Shown here one piece after another: positions 26,201 to 35,109 of a stretch of DNA of 47,776 bases. The translations under genes and the position numbers were made by a program. The stretch lies in the NCBI GenBank assembly GCA_017642535.1, contig JAGCOW010000032.1:1-47776 (forward strand), written 5' to 3'. Position 1 is the first letter of the stretch, and each line of letters starts with the position of its first letter. Under the pieces are notes generated by a model. It searched no databases and had not been told where the DNA came from. It saw nothing but the letters and a program-made list of their open reading frames with translations. The DNA is from Bacteroidales bacterium. Its GTDB lineage: Bacteria > Bacteroidota > Bacteroidia > Bacteroidales > UBA1715.

Positions 26201-26724
26201 AGCGGGTCGAGTGTAATAAAATCCTTGACAAAACCGCCCATAGGGGAAAGAATTATTTGCTTATTGCCATAAATTTTTGCATGTACGGAATCGTATGATA
26301 ATGAACGTTCAATTTGTTGATAATCCTCGTCGGTCAAATAGAACGGCATATTTTGAATCAGAAATTGACCAAGTTGTGTAATTTGTTGTTGGTCAATCAT
26401 ATAAAGTATATTTTGTATTCGTTCGGCAGAATCTTTTTCCTGCAATTTCTCGACAAATGTGTCAACTGCGTCCATTATGGCATATTCGTCAGCTGTTTCC
26501 GACGCAACCGAAACCATTAATTTATTGGAGCCGCCAATGTGTTGCGAAGCGTACTGAATACGTTCATTCTCTTCGCTTTGTGGCAAAAAAGAACTAATGT
26601 CTTCGATGAACGAAATGCGTAAAATGGCACACACACATAGTGTAATAAATCCAACAAGCAAGCACCGAAGCAAAATGGAGTGTTTGTCAAAAAAGTCGTA
26701 TATGCGAAGTAACAGATTTGTCAT
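23242..26724 (-). CDS. MMPL-family exporter / lysophospholipid acyltransferase / degenerate methyltransferase fusion
   Basis: A 1160-residue fusion known from Bacteroidetes as a trifunctional protein. Residues about 1-830 hold two RND/MMPL modules, each with one lone membrane helix, a large extracytoplasmic loop and a block of five or so helices; such modules export lipids. Residues about 870-1040 form a PlsC-type acyltransferase with His-x4-Asp in 'NHQSHLD' and 'VFPEGTRSE'. The last 100 residues start a class I methyltransferase, but motif I reads 'ENCGQGEFA' and the chain ends soon after 'ATDSDENNIAIARN', so most of the fold is missing. Lipid transport and acylation in the cytoplasmic membrane are inferred. 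I chose ATG 26724. The stop is one base from the stop of the convergent GH74 gene. It follows the GT2 gene by 2 bases. Confidence 0.9.
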   Translation of the reverse strand: MTNLLLRIYDFFDKHSILLRCLLVGFITLCVCAILRISFIEDISSFLPQSEENERIQYASQHIGGSNKLMVSVASETADEYAIMDAVDTFVEKLQEKDSAERIQNILYMIDQQQITQLGQFLIQNMPFYLTDEDYQQIERSLSYDSVHAKIYGNKQIILSPMGGFVKDFITLDPLHFASRPLATLQQSNSNANYEIIDGYIFDKSGKEAIVAVNSKLPVSETKENAKLIADIDSAMAETMREMPDIQVDCIGASIISIGNAQQIKKDSIISTAIALVLILIVLLYFFRDIRALIIIVFALTFGGLFGMAFVSIFKDSVSIIAIGIGSIIVGIATNYPLHFLAHYQQGYSKEQTIRDIIDPLVTGNVTTVGAFLSLIFIHSNAMKDLGLFASFLLIGTILFVLIFLPHLFKKKLFANQERLSTNLTFNKIASYNLDKNTFVVVTIILLTIPLFFMSKRTSFETDLHAINYMTESQKEKFAKINEQTQSGKPSFYCVAEGTTMEEALQNYEQSLPVIDSLKQENAIANVSGIGQLLPSQKVQKERLAKWNSFMSKHKETIIENLEKARIANGFNKNAFDNFVAILSHDFTVQNIDYFAPILQAIGNNYISNENGRILIYNIIETNSAKDCAESKLNEIQQNVFTFDNTSLVTQMVDALSDDFDYVLYICGLIVFLFLTFSFGRLELSIIAFIPLTVGWIWILGLMGIFDMRFNIVNIILATFIFGQGDDYTIFVTEGMMYEYTYKKKMLASYKNSVWLSATIMFIGIGSLIISQHPAMRSLGEVTIVGMFSVVLMAYMFPPLLYRWLTQKNGKKRLMPITLKNLGITIISFIGFLIGSIYLTLAGFVSLTLLGKTEKHKLWYHKRLCGIFRFLVKIIPNIDFELQNTANETFEKPGIIIANHQSHLDLMYLLLLNPKIICLTNHWVWRCPFYGWIIRYADFYPVEDGIEDNIEQLREVVAKGYSILVFPEGTRSENCDILRFHKGAFYLAQQLNVDIIPTMIHGIGHFFPKTEFLLRKGKATVKIFNRITPDDETFCAGKECRETAKLVRHFYEQEYAKLAQEVENADYYKDLVLHNYIYKSRQIEQHARKVLKDKNLVAKIAELPDEGTYTIENCGQGEFALLAALVKKNLNIIATDSDENNIAIARNCTSVPKNLTYEIQ

Positions 26725-26726
26725 TG

Positions 26727-27722
26727 CTAAAACAAAATACGTTTTTTCCGTTGTACGAAATACGCCCACACTATTGATTTCGGGTACATTTCTTTATGTA
26801 TGATTTTTGCGGAAATCTGTTTGCGTTTTTTCTCTAAATCAGGAATTGCCGAACGATAATCTTTATGTGCGTGAAGAATTTCTTTTGCATTTTTGAAATC
26901 AAAGTGAACCACGAAATTCAGCCAAGAAACGGCATCAAGCAGACGACGTTTGAATATGATTTTTTTGTAACAATCGTCTGGTAGATTTTTGTGGAGCATA
27001 TACAAATTGTTGCGGAAATTGAGGTACGTTTTGAACGGATTTTCCTTTGGCAATGAACCGCCACCAACGTGAAACACTTCGGATTGAGGAATATATTTGA
27101 TTTTATAGCCGGCATTTTTCACTCGCCAGCAAAAATCTATTTCTTCCATATGAGCGAAGAAATCTTTGTCTAATCCTCCAAGCTGCTGATACACTGAACT
27201 TTTTACAAACAAAGCTGCTCCCGAAGCCCAAAAAATGTCACATTCTTGATTGTATTGTCCTTCATCTTTTTCAATTGTTGAAAACAATCGTCCGTGACAA
27301 AACGGATAACCGAATTTGTCAATAAAACCACCCGCAGCTCCAGCATATTCAAATAGTTCGGGATTTTCGAATGATTTTAGTTTGGGCATACATACGGCAA
27401 GTTTCTCGTCTGCTTCCATTCGTTCAACAATAGGAGAAATCCAATTTTTCCCAACTTGCACGTCGGAATTTAACAGAACATAATAATCGGCTTGAATTTG
27501 TGCCAAACCTTGATTGTAGCCCTCGGCAAAACCATAGTTCTTGTCTAATTGAATAATCGGAGTTTCGGGAAACTGCGTATGTAGGAACGAAACGCTGTCG
27601 TCGGTTGATGCATTATCGATGACATAGACTGTCGCTTCTGGAGAATTTTCAATGACATTGGCAAGAAATTTCTCCAACCAATGTTTCCCATTCCAGTTCA
27701 ATATGGCGACAGCAACCGTCAT
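26727..27722 (-). CDS. family 2 glycosyltransferase
   Basis: A 331-residue GT2 enzyme of the rhamnosyltransferase/WbbL type. The GT-A fold signatures are present: 'VAILNWNG' at the start, 'VIDNASTDDS' (about 34-43), the 'LLNSDVQV' metal-binding Asp-x-Asp position (about 83-90), and 'HMEEIDFCWRVKNAGYKI' near the catalytic region. It transfers a sugar from a nucleotide donor to an envelope glycan or lipid; donor and acceptor cannot be read. There is no membrane segment, so it acts at the cytoplasmic face. It lies 8 bases after the protease gene and 2 bases before the MMPL-acyltransferase gene, which suggests a role on the same envelope lipid or glycan. Confidence 0.9.
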   Translation of the reverse strand: MTVAVAILNWNGKHWLEKFLANVIENSPEATVYVIDNASTDDSVSFLHTQFPETPIIQLDKNYGFAEGYNQGLAQIQADYYVLLNSDVQVGKNWISPIVERMEADEKLAVCMPKLKSFENPELFEYAGAAGGFIDKFGYPFCHGRLFSTIEKDEGQYNQECDIFWASGAALFVKSSVYQQLGGLDKDFFAHMEEIDFCWRVKNAGYKIKYIPQSEVFHVGGGSLPKENPFKTYLNFRNNLYMLHKNLPDDCYKKIIFKRRLLDAVSWLNFVVHFDFKNAKEILHAHKDYRSAIPDLEKKRKQISAKIIHKEMYPKSIVWAYFVQRKKRILF

Positions 27723-27730
27723 ATTGCTTT

Positions 27731-29857
27731 CTATTTATGAATAGTTTTTATGTAATCCGACAAAATTTGATATGACTCAAATAAACCTACATCTTCCTTG
27801 ATGGATTTGTTCCAATCCTCAATACGTTTGTTTTCAACAGAATCAAGAGTAGGATTGTCTTTCGACTGAATGTTCCAACTTATGATTTCAAAAGGAACGC
27901 TTGCCTTGCCGGCATTCTTGTATTTTTTAGAAAGTGCTATGTCTTTCTCGTCTTTTTCTCTAAATGCTGACACTTCCAACGGAATTGATTTTTGGTCTTT
28001 TGTATCGGAAAGCCATTTTGCAGCTTCTTTCAACAAAATGAACGAAGAATCTTTTTGGATTCGTGCCGCACTTTTCTTTGACAAATCCTTTATGTTCGGT
28101 GCGTTTTTGCACGTAACATATTGAGCTGGTTTGATTTCCGTCCATGGAAGCGGATAATCCAACTCTTTTTCGCCTATGTCGATTTTGTCGTACAAATCGG
28201 GCAATATAATGTCGGGTTTCACGCCTTGGAACTGCGTTGTTCCACCATTTATTCTATAAAATTTTTGAATAGTCAGTTTTAGTGCACCAATTGGCTTATG
28301 AATGCGATATTCGTTTGAAATGAATCGGTCTAAATCCACAACTCGCTGTACGGTGCCTTTGCCGTATGTTGATTCCGTTCCAATAATTATTGCACGTTTG
28401 TAATCCTGCATTGCGGCTGCCAAAATCTCCGAAGCTGATGCGCTAAACGTGTTTACCATAATTGCAAGAGGACCGTCGTACAATGTCTTGCCGTCGGTGT
28501 CGTTGTATTGTGTGGCAGGAGTTTTCAAGTCTTTTACTTGCACAATCGGACCTTTGTCGATGAACAAGCCGCCAATTGTAACAACGTCGTTCAGCGAACC
28601 ACCGCCATTGTTGCGCAAGTCGATTATGATTCCGTCAACATTTGCATTTTTGAGTTTTGTAACTTCAATTTCTATGTCTTTTGAACATTTACGTCCACGA
28701 GAATCATTCATATCTACATAGAACTGAGGAAGATAGATGTAACCAATTTTGTATGCTTTCTTGTCATTTGTTGTCAAAATCGTTGATTTTGCATATTTTT
28801 CTTCCAACACAATCACGTCGCGAATGATAGGAATCTGCACGATTGTTCCGTCAATTTTCTTGACGGTCAAAACGACTTTTGTGCCTTTGGGGCCACGAAT
28901 GAGACGAACGGCTTCGTCTAGTCGCATATCAATTATTTCAACTGGCTCGTTGTCGCCTTGTGCCACTTTCAAAATAATATCCTCTGCTTTCAGTTCTCCT
29001 TGCTTCCACGATGGGCTTCCTGGAACAATCTCCACGACTTTAATGTAGCCGTCTTTTTCGGAAAGGGTTGCTCCGATTCCTTCAAGTTTGCCCGACATTG
29101 AAATGTCGAAATCCTCTTTTTCTGTTGGAGGGAAATAATTCGAGTGCGGGTCGAATGCACCTGCAATGGCGTTCACAAAGTCGGCAAAACGATCGCTGCG
29201 GGTAATTTTGCTCATTCGTTTGAAACGAGTGTCGTAACGTTTCAATATCTTTTCACGAGCTTCTTTTTCTATTGTTGCAAAATCCTTAGGCGTTTTTACA
29301 GAATCCGTCGCAAGCGAATCGGCTTTCTTTTGTTCATTTTCTATGGAAATAATTTCTGTAAGAACTTGATATTTAATGTATTTACGCCAATAATCCTCCA
29401 ACTGAGCTTCATTTTCGCAATATTCGCGATGTTCCATATCAAGATTTATGGTTTCTTTTACCGAATAATCCATAGGATTTTCAAGAATCTTGCTGTAGAG
29501 TTCTTTGATTTTATTTGTCTGTTTGTCAAGTAGTTCCAGTGACAAATTGAAGAAATCCAGCGAGGCAATTCTTATAGCATCGTCAAGTTGAGTTTTGTAC
29601 GATGAAAGAATGTCAATTTGGTCTTTAGTGAAATATATCTTGTTGTAGTCCAATGTTTTCATATACAAAGTGAACACACGTTCCGAGAACGAATCGTTCA
29701 ATTCTTGCGGACTATAATGAAATTCTTTGAGAATCTCGTAAGTTGATTTCATAACGAGTTTTTCTTTGGGCTCGTCGTTTTCATATACAAAAAATGCAAG
29801 TAGTGCAGTTGCTATGACTAAAATTACCGCTATTGGTAAAAATCTCTTGATCTTCAT
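27731..29857 (-). CDS. prc: carboxy-terminal processing (tail-specific) protease, S41 family
   Basis: A 708-residue periplasmic protease of the Prc/Tsp type. Residues 1-30 hold an uncleaved anchor or signal. The N-terminal helical tail-specific-protease domain follows, then a PDZ domain (about 240-340, 'GIGATLSEKDGYIKVVEIVPG'). The S41 core has Ser474 within 'NTFSASASEI' and Lys500 in 'TYGKGTVQ', the Ser-Lys dyad known from E. coli Prc. A C-terminal DUF3340-like segment ends the chain. It degrades or trims proteins by their C-termini in the periplasm and affects cell-wall hydrolases in other bacteria. I chose ATG 29857; the TTG six codons upstream is less likely. It heads the operon with GT2 and the MMPL fusion. 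Confidence 0.93.
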   Translation of the reverse strand: MKIKRFLPIAVILVIATALLAFFVYENDEPKEKLVMKSTYEILKEFHYSPQELNDSFSERVFTLYMKTLDYNKIYFTKDQIDILSSYKTQLDDAIRIASLDFFNLSLELLDKQTNKIKELYSKILENPMDYSVKETINLDMEHREYCENEAQLEDYWRKYIKYQVLTEIISIENEQKKADSLATDSVKTPKDFATIEKEAREKILKRYDTRFKRMSKITRSDRFADFVNAIAGAFDPHSNYFPPTEKEDFDISMSGKLEGIGATLSEKDGYIKVVEIVPGSPSWKQGELKAEDIILKVAQGDNEPVEIIDMRLDEAVRLIRGPKGTKVVLTVKKIDGTIVQIPIIRDVIVLEEKYAKSTILTTNDKKAYKIGYIYLPQFYVDMNDSRGRKCSKDIEIEVTKLKNANVDGIIIDLRNNGGGSLNDVVTIGGLFIDKGPIVQVKDLKTPATQYNDTDGKTLYDGPLAIMVNTFSASASEILAAAMQDYKRAIIIGTESTYGKGTVQRVVDLDRFISNEYRIHKPIGALKLTIQKFYRINGGTTQFQGVKPDIILPDLYDKIDIGEKELDYPLPWTEIKPAQYVTCKNAPNIKDLSKKSAARIQKDSSFILLKEAAKWLSDTKDQKSIPLEVSAFREKDEKDIALSKKYKNAGKASVPFEIISWNIQSKDNPTLDSVENKRIEDWNKSIKEDVGLFESYQILSDYIKTIHK

Positions 29858-29931
29858 TGTCGAAAAAAATTTCAACGAAAGTAGGAATTATTTGTGGATT
29901 AAAAAACCGTAAAGCAAAAAAAATGTATGTC

Positions 29932-30891
29932 TTAATCAAAAGACTGGTTTGGTTGGATGGAAATTTGACGAATTTCTTCAAATTCGCTCGGAGAAAGGTC
30001 ATTCAAAAAATAATTGATTGGATTTACTTTTTGACCGTTTTTAATGATTTCATAATGAAGGTGAGAACCTGTTGAAACGCCAGTGTTTCCAACCAATCCG
30101 ATGAGTTCGCCTCGTTTTACTTTTTGTCCTTGGTGAACTAAAATCTCGGAACAGTGTGCATACATTGACTGATATTTGTAACCATGATCAATCACAATCG
30201 CTTTTCCGTAGCCACGTTCAAATTTTGCGGATTTCACAACGCCGTCGCCTGTCGCATAAATTTTTGTTCCACTTGGTGCAACCAAATCAATACCCGTGTG
30301 CGTGCGAAGCGTCTTATAAATCGGGTGCATACGCGTTCCGAATCCCGAAACGTATTTGTATGTTTTAAGTGGCTGAATACCAGGAATATGCTGTAACATT
30401 TCCTGTTTGTTTTTTGCCAGATTTACAATAGTGTCAAACGAAAGCGACTGAATATAAATCTTTTTACGCAAAATGTCCATTCGTTTGTTTGTCTGCACCA
30501 CAATTTCCATATTGGGAATTTCTTCCAATTCGGCATAACGGTTTACACCACCAAAACCACCGTTGCGAATTTCATCGGGAATCGGTTCCGACTCAAACAC
30601 CATACGATAAATGTTGTTGTCTTTGTCGGCCAAATCGTCCAAAACGGTTTCCATATTGGAAAGACGGTTATTCAATGTTTTGTACTGATTTCGTAAACTT
30701 TTGTTTTCGTCAATCAATTGTTTTTCTCGAGAAGAAGGGAAAAAATGCAACCACGTGAACATAAATGCAAATCCGACTACTATAATAATGACGAGATTCG
30801 ATAGCAATAAACCCAATCCTCGCTTAAAGGAACGTTCAATTTTTTCGTATTGTAACGTGTCTGGGTTAAATCGGAATTTACTTTTTGCCAT
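29932..30891 (-). CDS. M23-family metallopeptidase (LytM type) with transmembrane and coiled-coil N-terminus
   Basis: A 319-residue bitopic protein: a cytoplasmic N-terminus, one membrane helix (about 28-48), a periplasmic coiled coil (about 55-95), then a LytM domain (about 175-292). The zinc and catalytic residues are all present: His198 and Asp202 (HTGID), His246 (YAHCSE) and the HxH pair His277/His279. It should therefore be an active endopeptidase that cuts peptidoglycan cross-bridges rather than a degenerate EnvC-like activator. It is transcribed divergently from alaS, with a -7 box at 30909-30916. The catalytic family is certain; the exact bond cut is not. Confidence 0.93.
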   Translation of the reverse strand: MAKSKFRFNPDTLQYEKIERSFKRGLGLLLSNLVIIIVVGFAFMFTWLHFFPSSREKQLIDENKSLRNQYKTLNNRLSNMETVLDDLADKDNNIYRMVFESEPIPDEIRNGGFGGVNRYAELEEIPNMEIVVQTNKRMDILRKKIYIQSLSFDTIVNLAKNKQEMLQHIPGIQPLKTYKYVSGFGTRMHPIYKTLRTHTGIDLVAPSGTKIYATGDGVVKSAKFERGYGKAIVIDHGYKYQSMYAHCSEILVHQGQKVKRGELIGLVGNTGVSTGSHLHYEIIKNGQKVNPINYFLNDLSPSEFEEIRQISIQPNQSFD

Positions 30892-30908
30892 CTTATTTTT
30901 TGAAAGTG

Positions 30909-30916
30909 CAAATATA
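30909..30916 (-). promoter_or_regulatory. -7 promoter box for the M23 peptidase gene
   Basis: Read on the minus strand it is TATATTTG followed by CAC, matching TAnnTTTG, 17 bases before the ATG at 30891. No clear -33 element. Confidence 0.45.
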
Positions 30917-30977
30917 TGAAAAAAACGTATATAAAAAACTTTTATTGCTTACTTTCTCTTTTATTCTTAAAAAAACG

Positions 30978-30985
30978 TACTTTTG
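30978..30985 (+). promoter_or_regulatory. -7 promoter box for alaS
   Basis: TACTTTTG followed by CAC, 21 bases before the alaS ATG at 31007. The -33 side is poor. Confidence 0.5.
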
Positions 30986-31006
30986 CACCCGTTAAATTAT
31001 ATATGT

Positions 31007-33631
31007 ATGAACGCACAAGAATTACGTCAATCGTTTCTCGATTTTTTTGCTTCAAAAGAACACACTATTGTTCCGTCTGCACCTATGGTGGTGAAAGGCG
31101 ATCCTACATTGATGTTCACCAATGCGGGAATGAACCAGTTCAAGGATATTTTCCTCGGAATTTCTCCGATTACTCGTCCTCGTGTGGCCGATTCGCAGAA
31201 GTGTCTGCGTGTTTCGGGCAAACACAACGATTTGGAGGAAGTTGGTCACGACACCTATCACCATACCATGTTCGAAATGCTTGGAAACTGGTCGTTCGGC
31301 GACTATTTCAAGAAAGAAGCAATTTCGTGGGCTTGGGAATATCTGACCGAAGTTTTGAAAATTGACAAAAATTGTTTGTATGCCACTGTTTTCGAAGGTG
31401 ACAAAACCGACGGAACGTCGTTTGACCAGGAAGCGTTCGACATTTGGAAACAATATCTTCCCGCAGAAAGAATCTTGAAAGGCAACAAGCACGACAATTT
31501 CTGGGAAATGGGCGAAGTTGGTCCTTGTGGCCCTTGCTCCGAAATTCACGTGGATATTCGTTCTGCTGAAGAAAAAGCAAAGAAACCAGGACACGAATTG
31601 GTGAACCACGATCATCCGCAAGTGATTGAAATCTGGAACCTTGTGTTTATGCAATATAACCGTAAGGCAAATGGTGAATTGGAACTTTTGCCGAAAAAAC
31701 ACATCGACACAGGTATGGGTTTTGAACGTCTTGCAATGGTTACACAAGGCAAACAGTCAAACTATGACACTGATGTGTTCCAACCGCTGATTGCGGAAAT
31801 TGGTGCAATTTCAAATACAAAATATGGCAACGATGCAAAACAAGACGTTGCTATGCGCGTAATTGCCGACCACATTAGAACAATTTCGTTTGCTATTGCT
31901 GATGGTCAGTTGCCGTCGAACATTAAGGCAGGTTACGTGATTCGGCGTATTCTTCGCCGTGCTGTGCGCTATGGTTATACGTTCTTGAATTTGCATGAAC
32001 CGTTTATGTACCGCTTGCTTCCTTGCTTGATTCAGACAATGGGAAAAGCATATCCTGAAATTATCGCACAGGAAAAATTGATAACGAAAGTGATTTTCGA
32101 GGAAGAAAAATCTTTCTTGAAGACATTGGAAACTGGTATCAATTTGTTGAATTCAAAGATTGAAAAAGTTAAACAAGCTGGACAGAAAACAATTTCGGGC
32201 GTTGATGCCTTTACATTGTACGACACATACGGATTTCCGCTTGATTTGACGACGTTGATTGCTCGCGAGCAAAATCTTGAAGTTGATATAGACGAATTTC
32301 AGAAAGAACTTGAAAAACAGAAAGAACGTGCCCGTCAGGCAACAAACATTTCGACTGGCGACTGGGTTGTGCTTTCTAACGAACAAGGCAACGCATTCGT
32401 TGGTTACGACACCAAGGAATGTATGGTTTCTATAGTGAAATATCGCCAAGTTACGGCAAAAGGAAAATCGTTGTATCAATTGGTGTTCGACAAGACTCCA
32501 TTCTACGGCGAAATGGGTGGTCAGGTTGGTGACAAAGGATATATTGAGGCAAACGGCGTAAAAACTACCATAGTTGACACAGTTCGCGAAAATGGTTTGA
32601 TTGTTCATTTGTGCGAAAAACTTCCCGAAACGCTTGATACGGAGTTCAATGCGGTGGTAAATACCAAATCACGCGAATTGACGGAATGTAACCATTCGGC
32701 AACGCACTTGTTGCAATACGCTCTTCAACAGGTACTTGGCTCGCACGTAGAGCAAAAAGGTTCGTTGGTTACTCCAGAACATTTGCGTTTCGACTTCTCG
32801 CATTTCCAAAAAATGACAGATGAAGAAATTCGTAAGACGGAACAGATTGTGAATCAATTGATTCGTTCTGACTACGCATTGCAGGAATATCGCGATATGC
32901 CAATCAATGAGGCAAAGGCAATGGGTGCCAAAGCTTTGTTTGGCGAAAAATATGGCGACAAAGTTCGTGTGATTAAATTTGGCGATTCAATGGAATTGTG
33001 TGGTGGTACGCATATTTCGTCAACTGGAAAAATCGGTTTCTTTAAGATTGTTTCCGAAAGTGCCATTGCGGCTGGTATCCGTCGTATTGAGGCCGTTACG
33101 TCCGACAATGCTGAAAAATTCATTTTCGAACAAGTTGATACCATTGCAACAATCAAAGAATTGTTGAAAAATCCAGTAAATCTGACGAAACAGGTGGAAC
33201 AACTTGTTGCCGATAATGCAAAATTGCAGAAACAACTTGAAGCATTCGAAAAACAACAGACACAACAGGTGGCAAATGAATTGTTGAAGTCGGTTGAATC
33301 GAAAAACAACATTTCGTTGGTTGTGAAAGAAATTTCAGCATCGAATGCTAATGCATTGAAAGACATTGCGTTTAACTTGAAAAACAGTTTGTCGTCGTTC
33401 ATTGTTGTTTTGGCTGCAAATGTTGACGGCAAGGCAAATGTGTGCGTAGCCGTTTCGCAGGATGTTATCGACGATTACAAGTTGACTGCACAAGAGTTGA
33501 TAAAACTGATGGCAAAAGAAATTGCCGGCGGTGGTGGTGGTCAGCCGTTCTTCGCAACGGCAGGAGGAAAGAATCCGCAAGGAATTCCTACCGCTTTACA
33601 GTTGGTAAAGAATAGAATCAACGAAATATAA
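31007..33631 (+). CDS. alaS: alanyl-tRNA synthetase
   Basis: An 874-residue class II synthetase of typical length. It charges tRNA-Ala and edits mischarged Ser/Gly. Visible features are the N-terminal catalytic core ('[20 protein letters not shown]', then '[16 protein letters not shown]'), the tRNA-recognition middle region, the editing domain with His-x3-His in 'CNHSATHLL' and the Cys/His pair in '[11 protein letters not shown]', and the C-Ala domain ending in the glycine-rich '[15 protein letters not shown]'. ATG 31007 is preferred over a TTG eight codons earlier that lies in the promoter box. The DUF2461 gene follows after 9 bases, so it is probably co-transcribed. Confidence 0.98.
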   Translation: MNAQELRQSFLDFFASKEHTIVPSAPMVVKGDPTLMFTNAGMNQFKDIFLGISPITRPRVADSQKCLRVSGKHNDLEEVGHDTYHHTMFEMLGNWSFGDYFKKEAISWAWEYLTEVLKIDKNCLYATVFEGDKTDGTSFDQEAFDIWKQYLPAERILKGNKHDNFWEMGEVGPCGPCSEIHVDIRSAEEKAKKPGHELVNHDHPQVIEIWNLVFMQYNRKANGELELLPKKHIDTGMGFERLAMVTQGKQSNYDTDVFQPLIAEIGAISNTKYGNDAKQDVAMRVIADHIRTISFAIADGQLPSNIKAGYVIRRILRRAVRYGYTFLNLHEPFMYRLLPCLIQTMGKAYPEIIAQEKLITKVIFEEEKSFLKTLETGINLLNSKIEKVKQAGQKTISGVDAFTLYDTYGFPLDLTTLIAREQNLEVDIDEFQKELEKQKERARQATNISTGDWVVLSNEQGNAFVGYDTKECMVSIVKYRQVTAKGKSLYQLVFDKTPFYGEMGGQVGDKGYIEANGVKTTIVDTVRENGLIVHLCEKLPETLDTEFNAVVNTKSRELTECNHSATHLLQYALQQVLGSHVEQKGSLVTPEHLRFDFSHFQKMTDEEIRKTEQIVNQLIRSDYALQEYRDMPINEAKAMGAKALFGEKYGDKVRVIKFGDSMELCGGTHISSTGKIGFFKIVSESAIAAGIRRIEAVTSDNAEKFIFEQVDTIATIKELLKNPVNLTKQVEQLVADNAKLQKQLEAFEKQQTQQVANELLKSVESKNNISLVVKEISASNANALKDIAFNLKNSLSSFIVVLAANVDGKANVCVAVSQDVIDDYKLTAQELIKLMAKEIAGGGGGQPFFATAGGKNPQGIPTALQLVKNRINEI

Positions 33632-33640
33632 ATTGTTGCC

Positions 33641-34306
33641 ATGTTACAGACCGTTTGGGAATTTTTATCTGAATTGTCGGAGCACAACAACAAAGGTTGG
33701 TTTGATGCTCACAAAGACTGGTATAAGAATGCCTTGACGGAGGCACAGGATTTTGCCGAAACGTTGATTGCCGGCATAGCAAAATTCGATAAATCAGTTT
33801 CTGGTTTGACTGTAAAAGATTGTACGTATAGAATTTATCGTGATTTGCGTTTTTCGTTAGATAAAACGCCGTACAAGACACATTGGGGCGTTTATGTTTG
33901 TCCGCAGGGAAAGAAAAGTGGCAATGCTGGTTACTATCTTCATATAGAACCCAAATCTGAGAATATGCTTGTTTCGGGATTGTATATGCCGTCACCTCAG
34001 GCGTTGAAAAGTGTCCGTGAGGAGATTATGTGCAATGGTGCTGAATTTGACAATGCAATCAAAGCATGTAAAGGATTTGAGCTTGATTGGTCAAATGCCT
34101 TGAAACGTACGCCACAAGGATGGAACAGTGCCGACGCATTCTCAGAATATTACAAATTGCGTGATTTTGACGTTGTGCAAATCATCTCGAAGGAACAAAT
34201 TTTTGACGCTCATTTCTTGGATTTTGTATTGTCGGAATTTGAAAAAACGTATCAGTTGAATGTGATTTTAAACCGATGCGTATCATTTGCCAACGAGAAT
34301 TTCTAA
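33641..34306 (+). CDS. DUF2461 (TIGR02453) family protein
   Basis: A 221-residue protein that matches the DUF2461 family along its whole length: an opening 'LSEHNNKGWFDAHKDWY', the central 'YRIYRDLRFSLDKTPYKTHWG', and 'GYYLHIEPKSENMLVSGLYMPSP'. The function of the family is not known; members are cytosolic and widespread in Bacteroidetes. It lies 9 bases after alaS. Its stop codon overlaps the ispE stop from the opposite strand (34303-34306), leaving no room for a terminator between the two convergent genes. Confidence 0.9.
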   Translation: MLQTVWEFLSELSEHNNKGWFDAHKDWYKNALTEAQDFAETLIAGIAKFDKSVSGLTVKDCTYRIYRDLRFSLDKTPYKTHWGVYVCPQGKKSGNAGYYLHIEPKSENMLVSGLYMPSPQALKSVREEIMCNGAEFDNAIKACKGFELDWSNALKRTPQGWNSADAFSEYYKLRDFDVVQIISKEQIFDAHFLDFVLSEFEKTYQLNVILNRCVSFANENF

Positions 34307-35109
34307 TTAAGTTGTCCGAACCAAACAATAGGTAAATTTTGAGGAACATCTATTTCGTGGTCAAAAATGCCATATACGGTTGCTCCGCTTCCACTCATTG
34401 ATGCATAAACGGCACCAAGGTCGTACATAGTTTCTTTTACTGCTTCTATTTCTGGATGATTCTTGAAAATAGACGTTTCAAAATCATTCTCAATACAATG
34501 TTTCCATTGAGGAATGTCGTTAGGTAGTTCTTCAAGTAACGAATGTTCCCGTTTTCGAGGACTTACGCCGCGGTAGGCCTCTGCTGTGCTGATTGCTGCG
34601 TCAGGTTTTGCCAAAAGAATCCAATATCCTTGTAACGAAAGGTCTATCGGGGTGAATATCTCGCCTCGTCCTTCGGCAAATACGGGCTTGTTATTAATAA
34701 AGAAAGGACAGTCGCTTCCGAGTTGTAATGCCATTTTCTCAAGTTCCTCGGTGTTTGCTTTAACAGAGAAAAAAGAATTTAATGCTGACAAGATGAATGA
34801 TGCGTCGGCGGAACCTCCACCTAAACCGCCACCAAAAGGGATGTTTTTGAGCAGTTTTATGTGAATAGGAGGAATGTCATAGTGCGATTTGAATACGTTC
34901 CACGCTTTGATGCACAAATTTTTTTCGGGTGGCGTGTCAATTTGAATGCCATAATTTTCAAATCGCAATTCAGAACTTTCAATAAATTCAAGACAATCGC
35001 AGAGGCCGTGAACAGGGTAGAAGATGGTTTCCAAATTATGGAATCCGTCAGGACGTTTTTCTGTGATTCGCAGACCGATATTGATTTTTGCGTTAGGAAA
35101 ACAGATCAT
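34303..35109 (-). CDS. ispE: 4-diphosphocytidyl-2-C-methyl-D-erythritol kinase
   Basis: A 268-residue GHMP kinase of the IspE type, the ATP-dependent step of the non-mevalonate isoprenoid pathway. Markers are the N-terminal 'FPNAKINIGLRITEKRPDG' (substrate Lys/Asn), the glycine-rich ATP loop 'PFGGGLGGGSADASF' (about 90-104) and the C-terminal 'SMSGSGATVYGIF' loop. Its ATG overlaps the stop codon of the shifted dnaX frame as ATGA (35106-35109), a classic coupling arrangement. This overlap is also a good argument that the dnaX tail frame is really translated. Confidence 0.96.
   Translation of the reverse strand: MICFPNAKINIGLRITEKRPDGFHNLETIFYPVHGLCDCLEFIESSELRFENYGIQIDTPPEKNLCIKAWNVFKSHYDIPPIHIKLLKNIPFGGGLGGGSADASFILSALNSFFSVKANTEELEKMALQLGSDCPFFINNKPVFAEGRGEIFTPIDLSLQGYWILLAKPDAAISTAEAYRGVSPRKREHSLLEELPNDIPQWKHCIENDFETSIFKNHPEIEAVKETMYDLGAVYASMSGSGATVYGIFDHEIDVPQNLPIVWFGQLN

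Noticed and set aside
31052..31747. Minus-strand frame (231 codons) inside alaS
   Set aside because: Antisense to the alaS catalytic core; composition rich in Phe and Cys as expected for a shadow frame.
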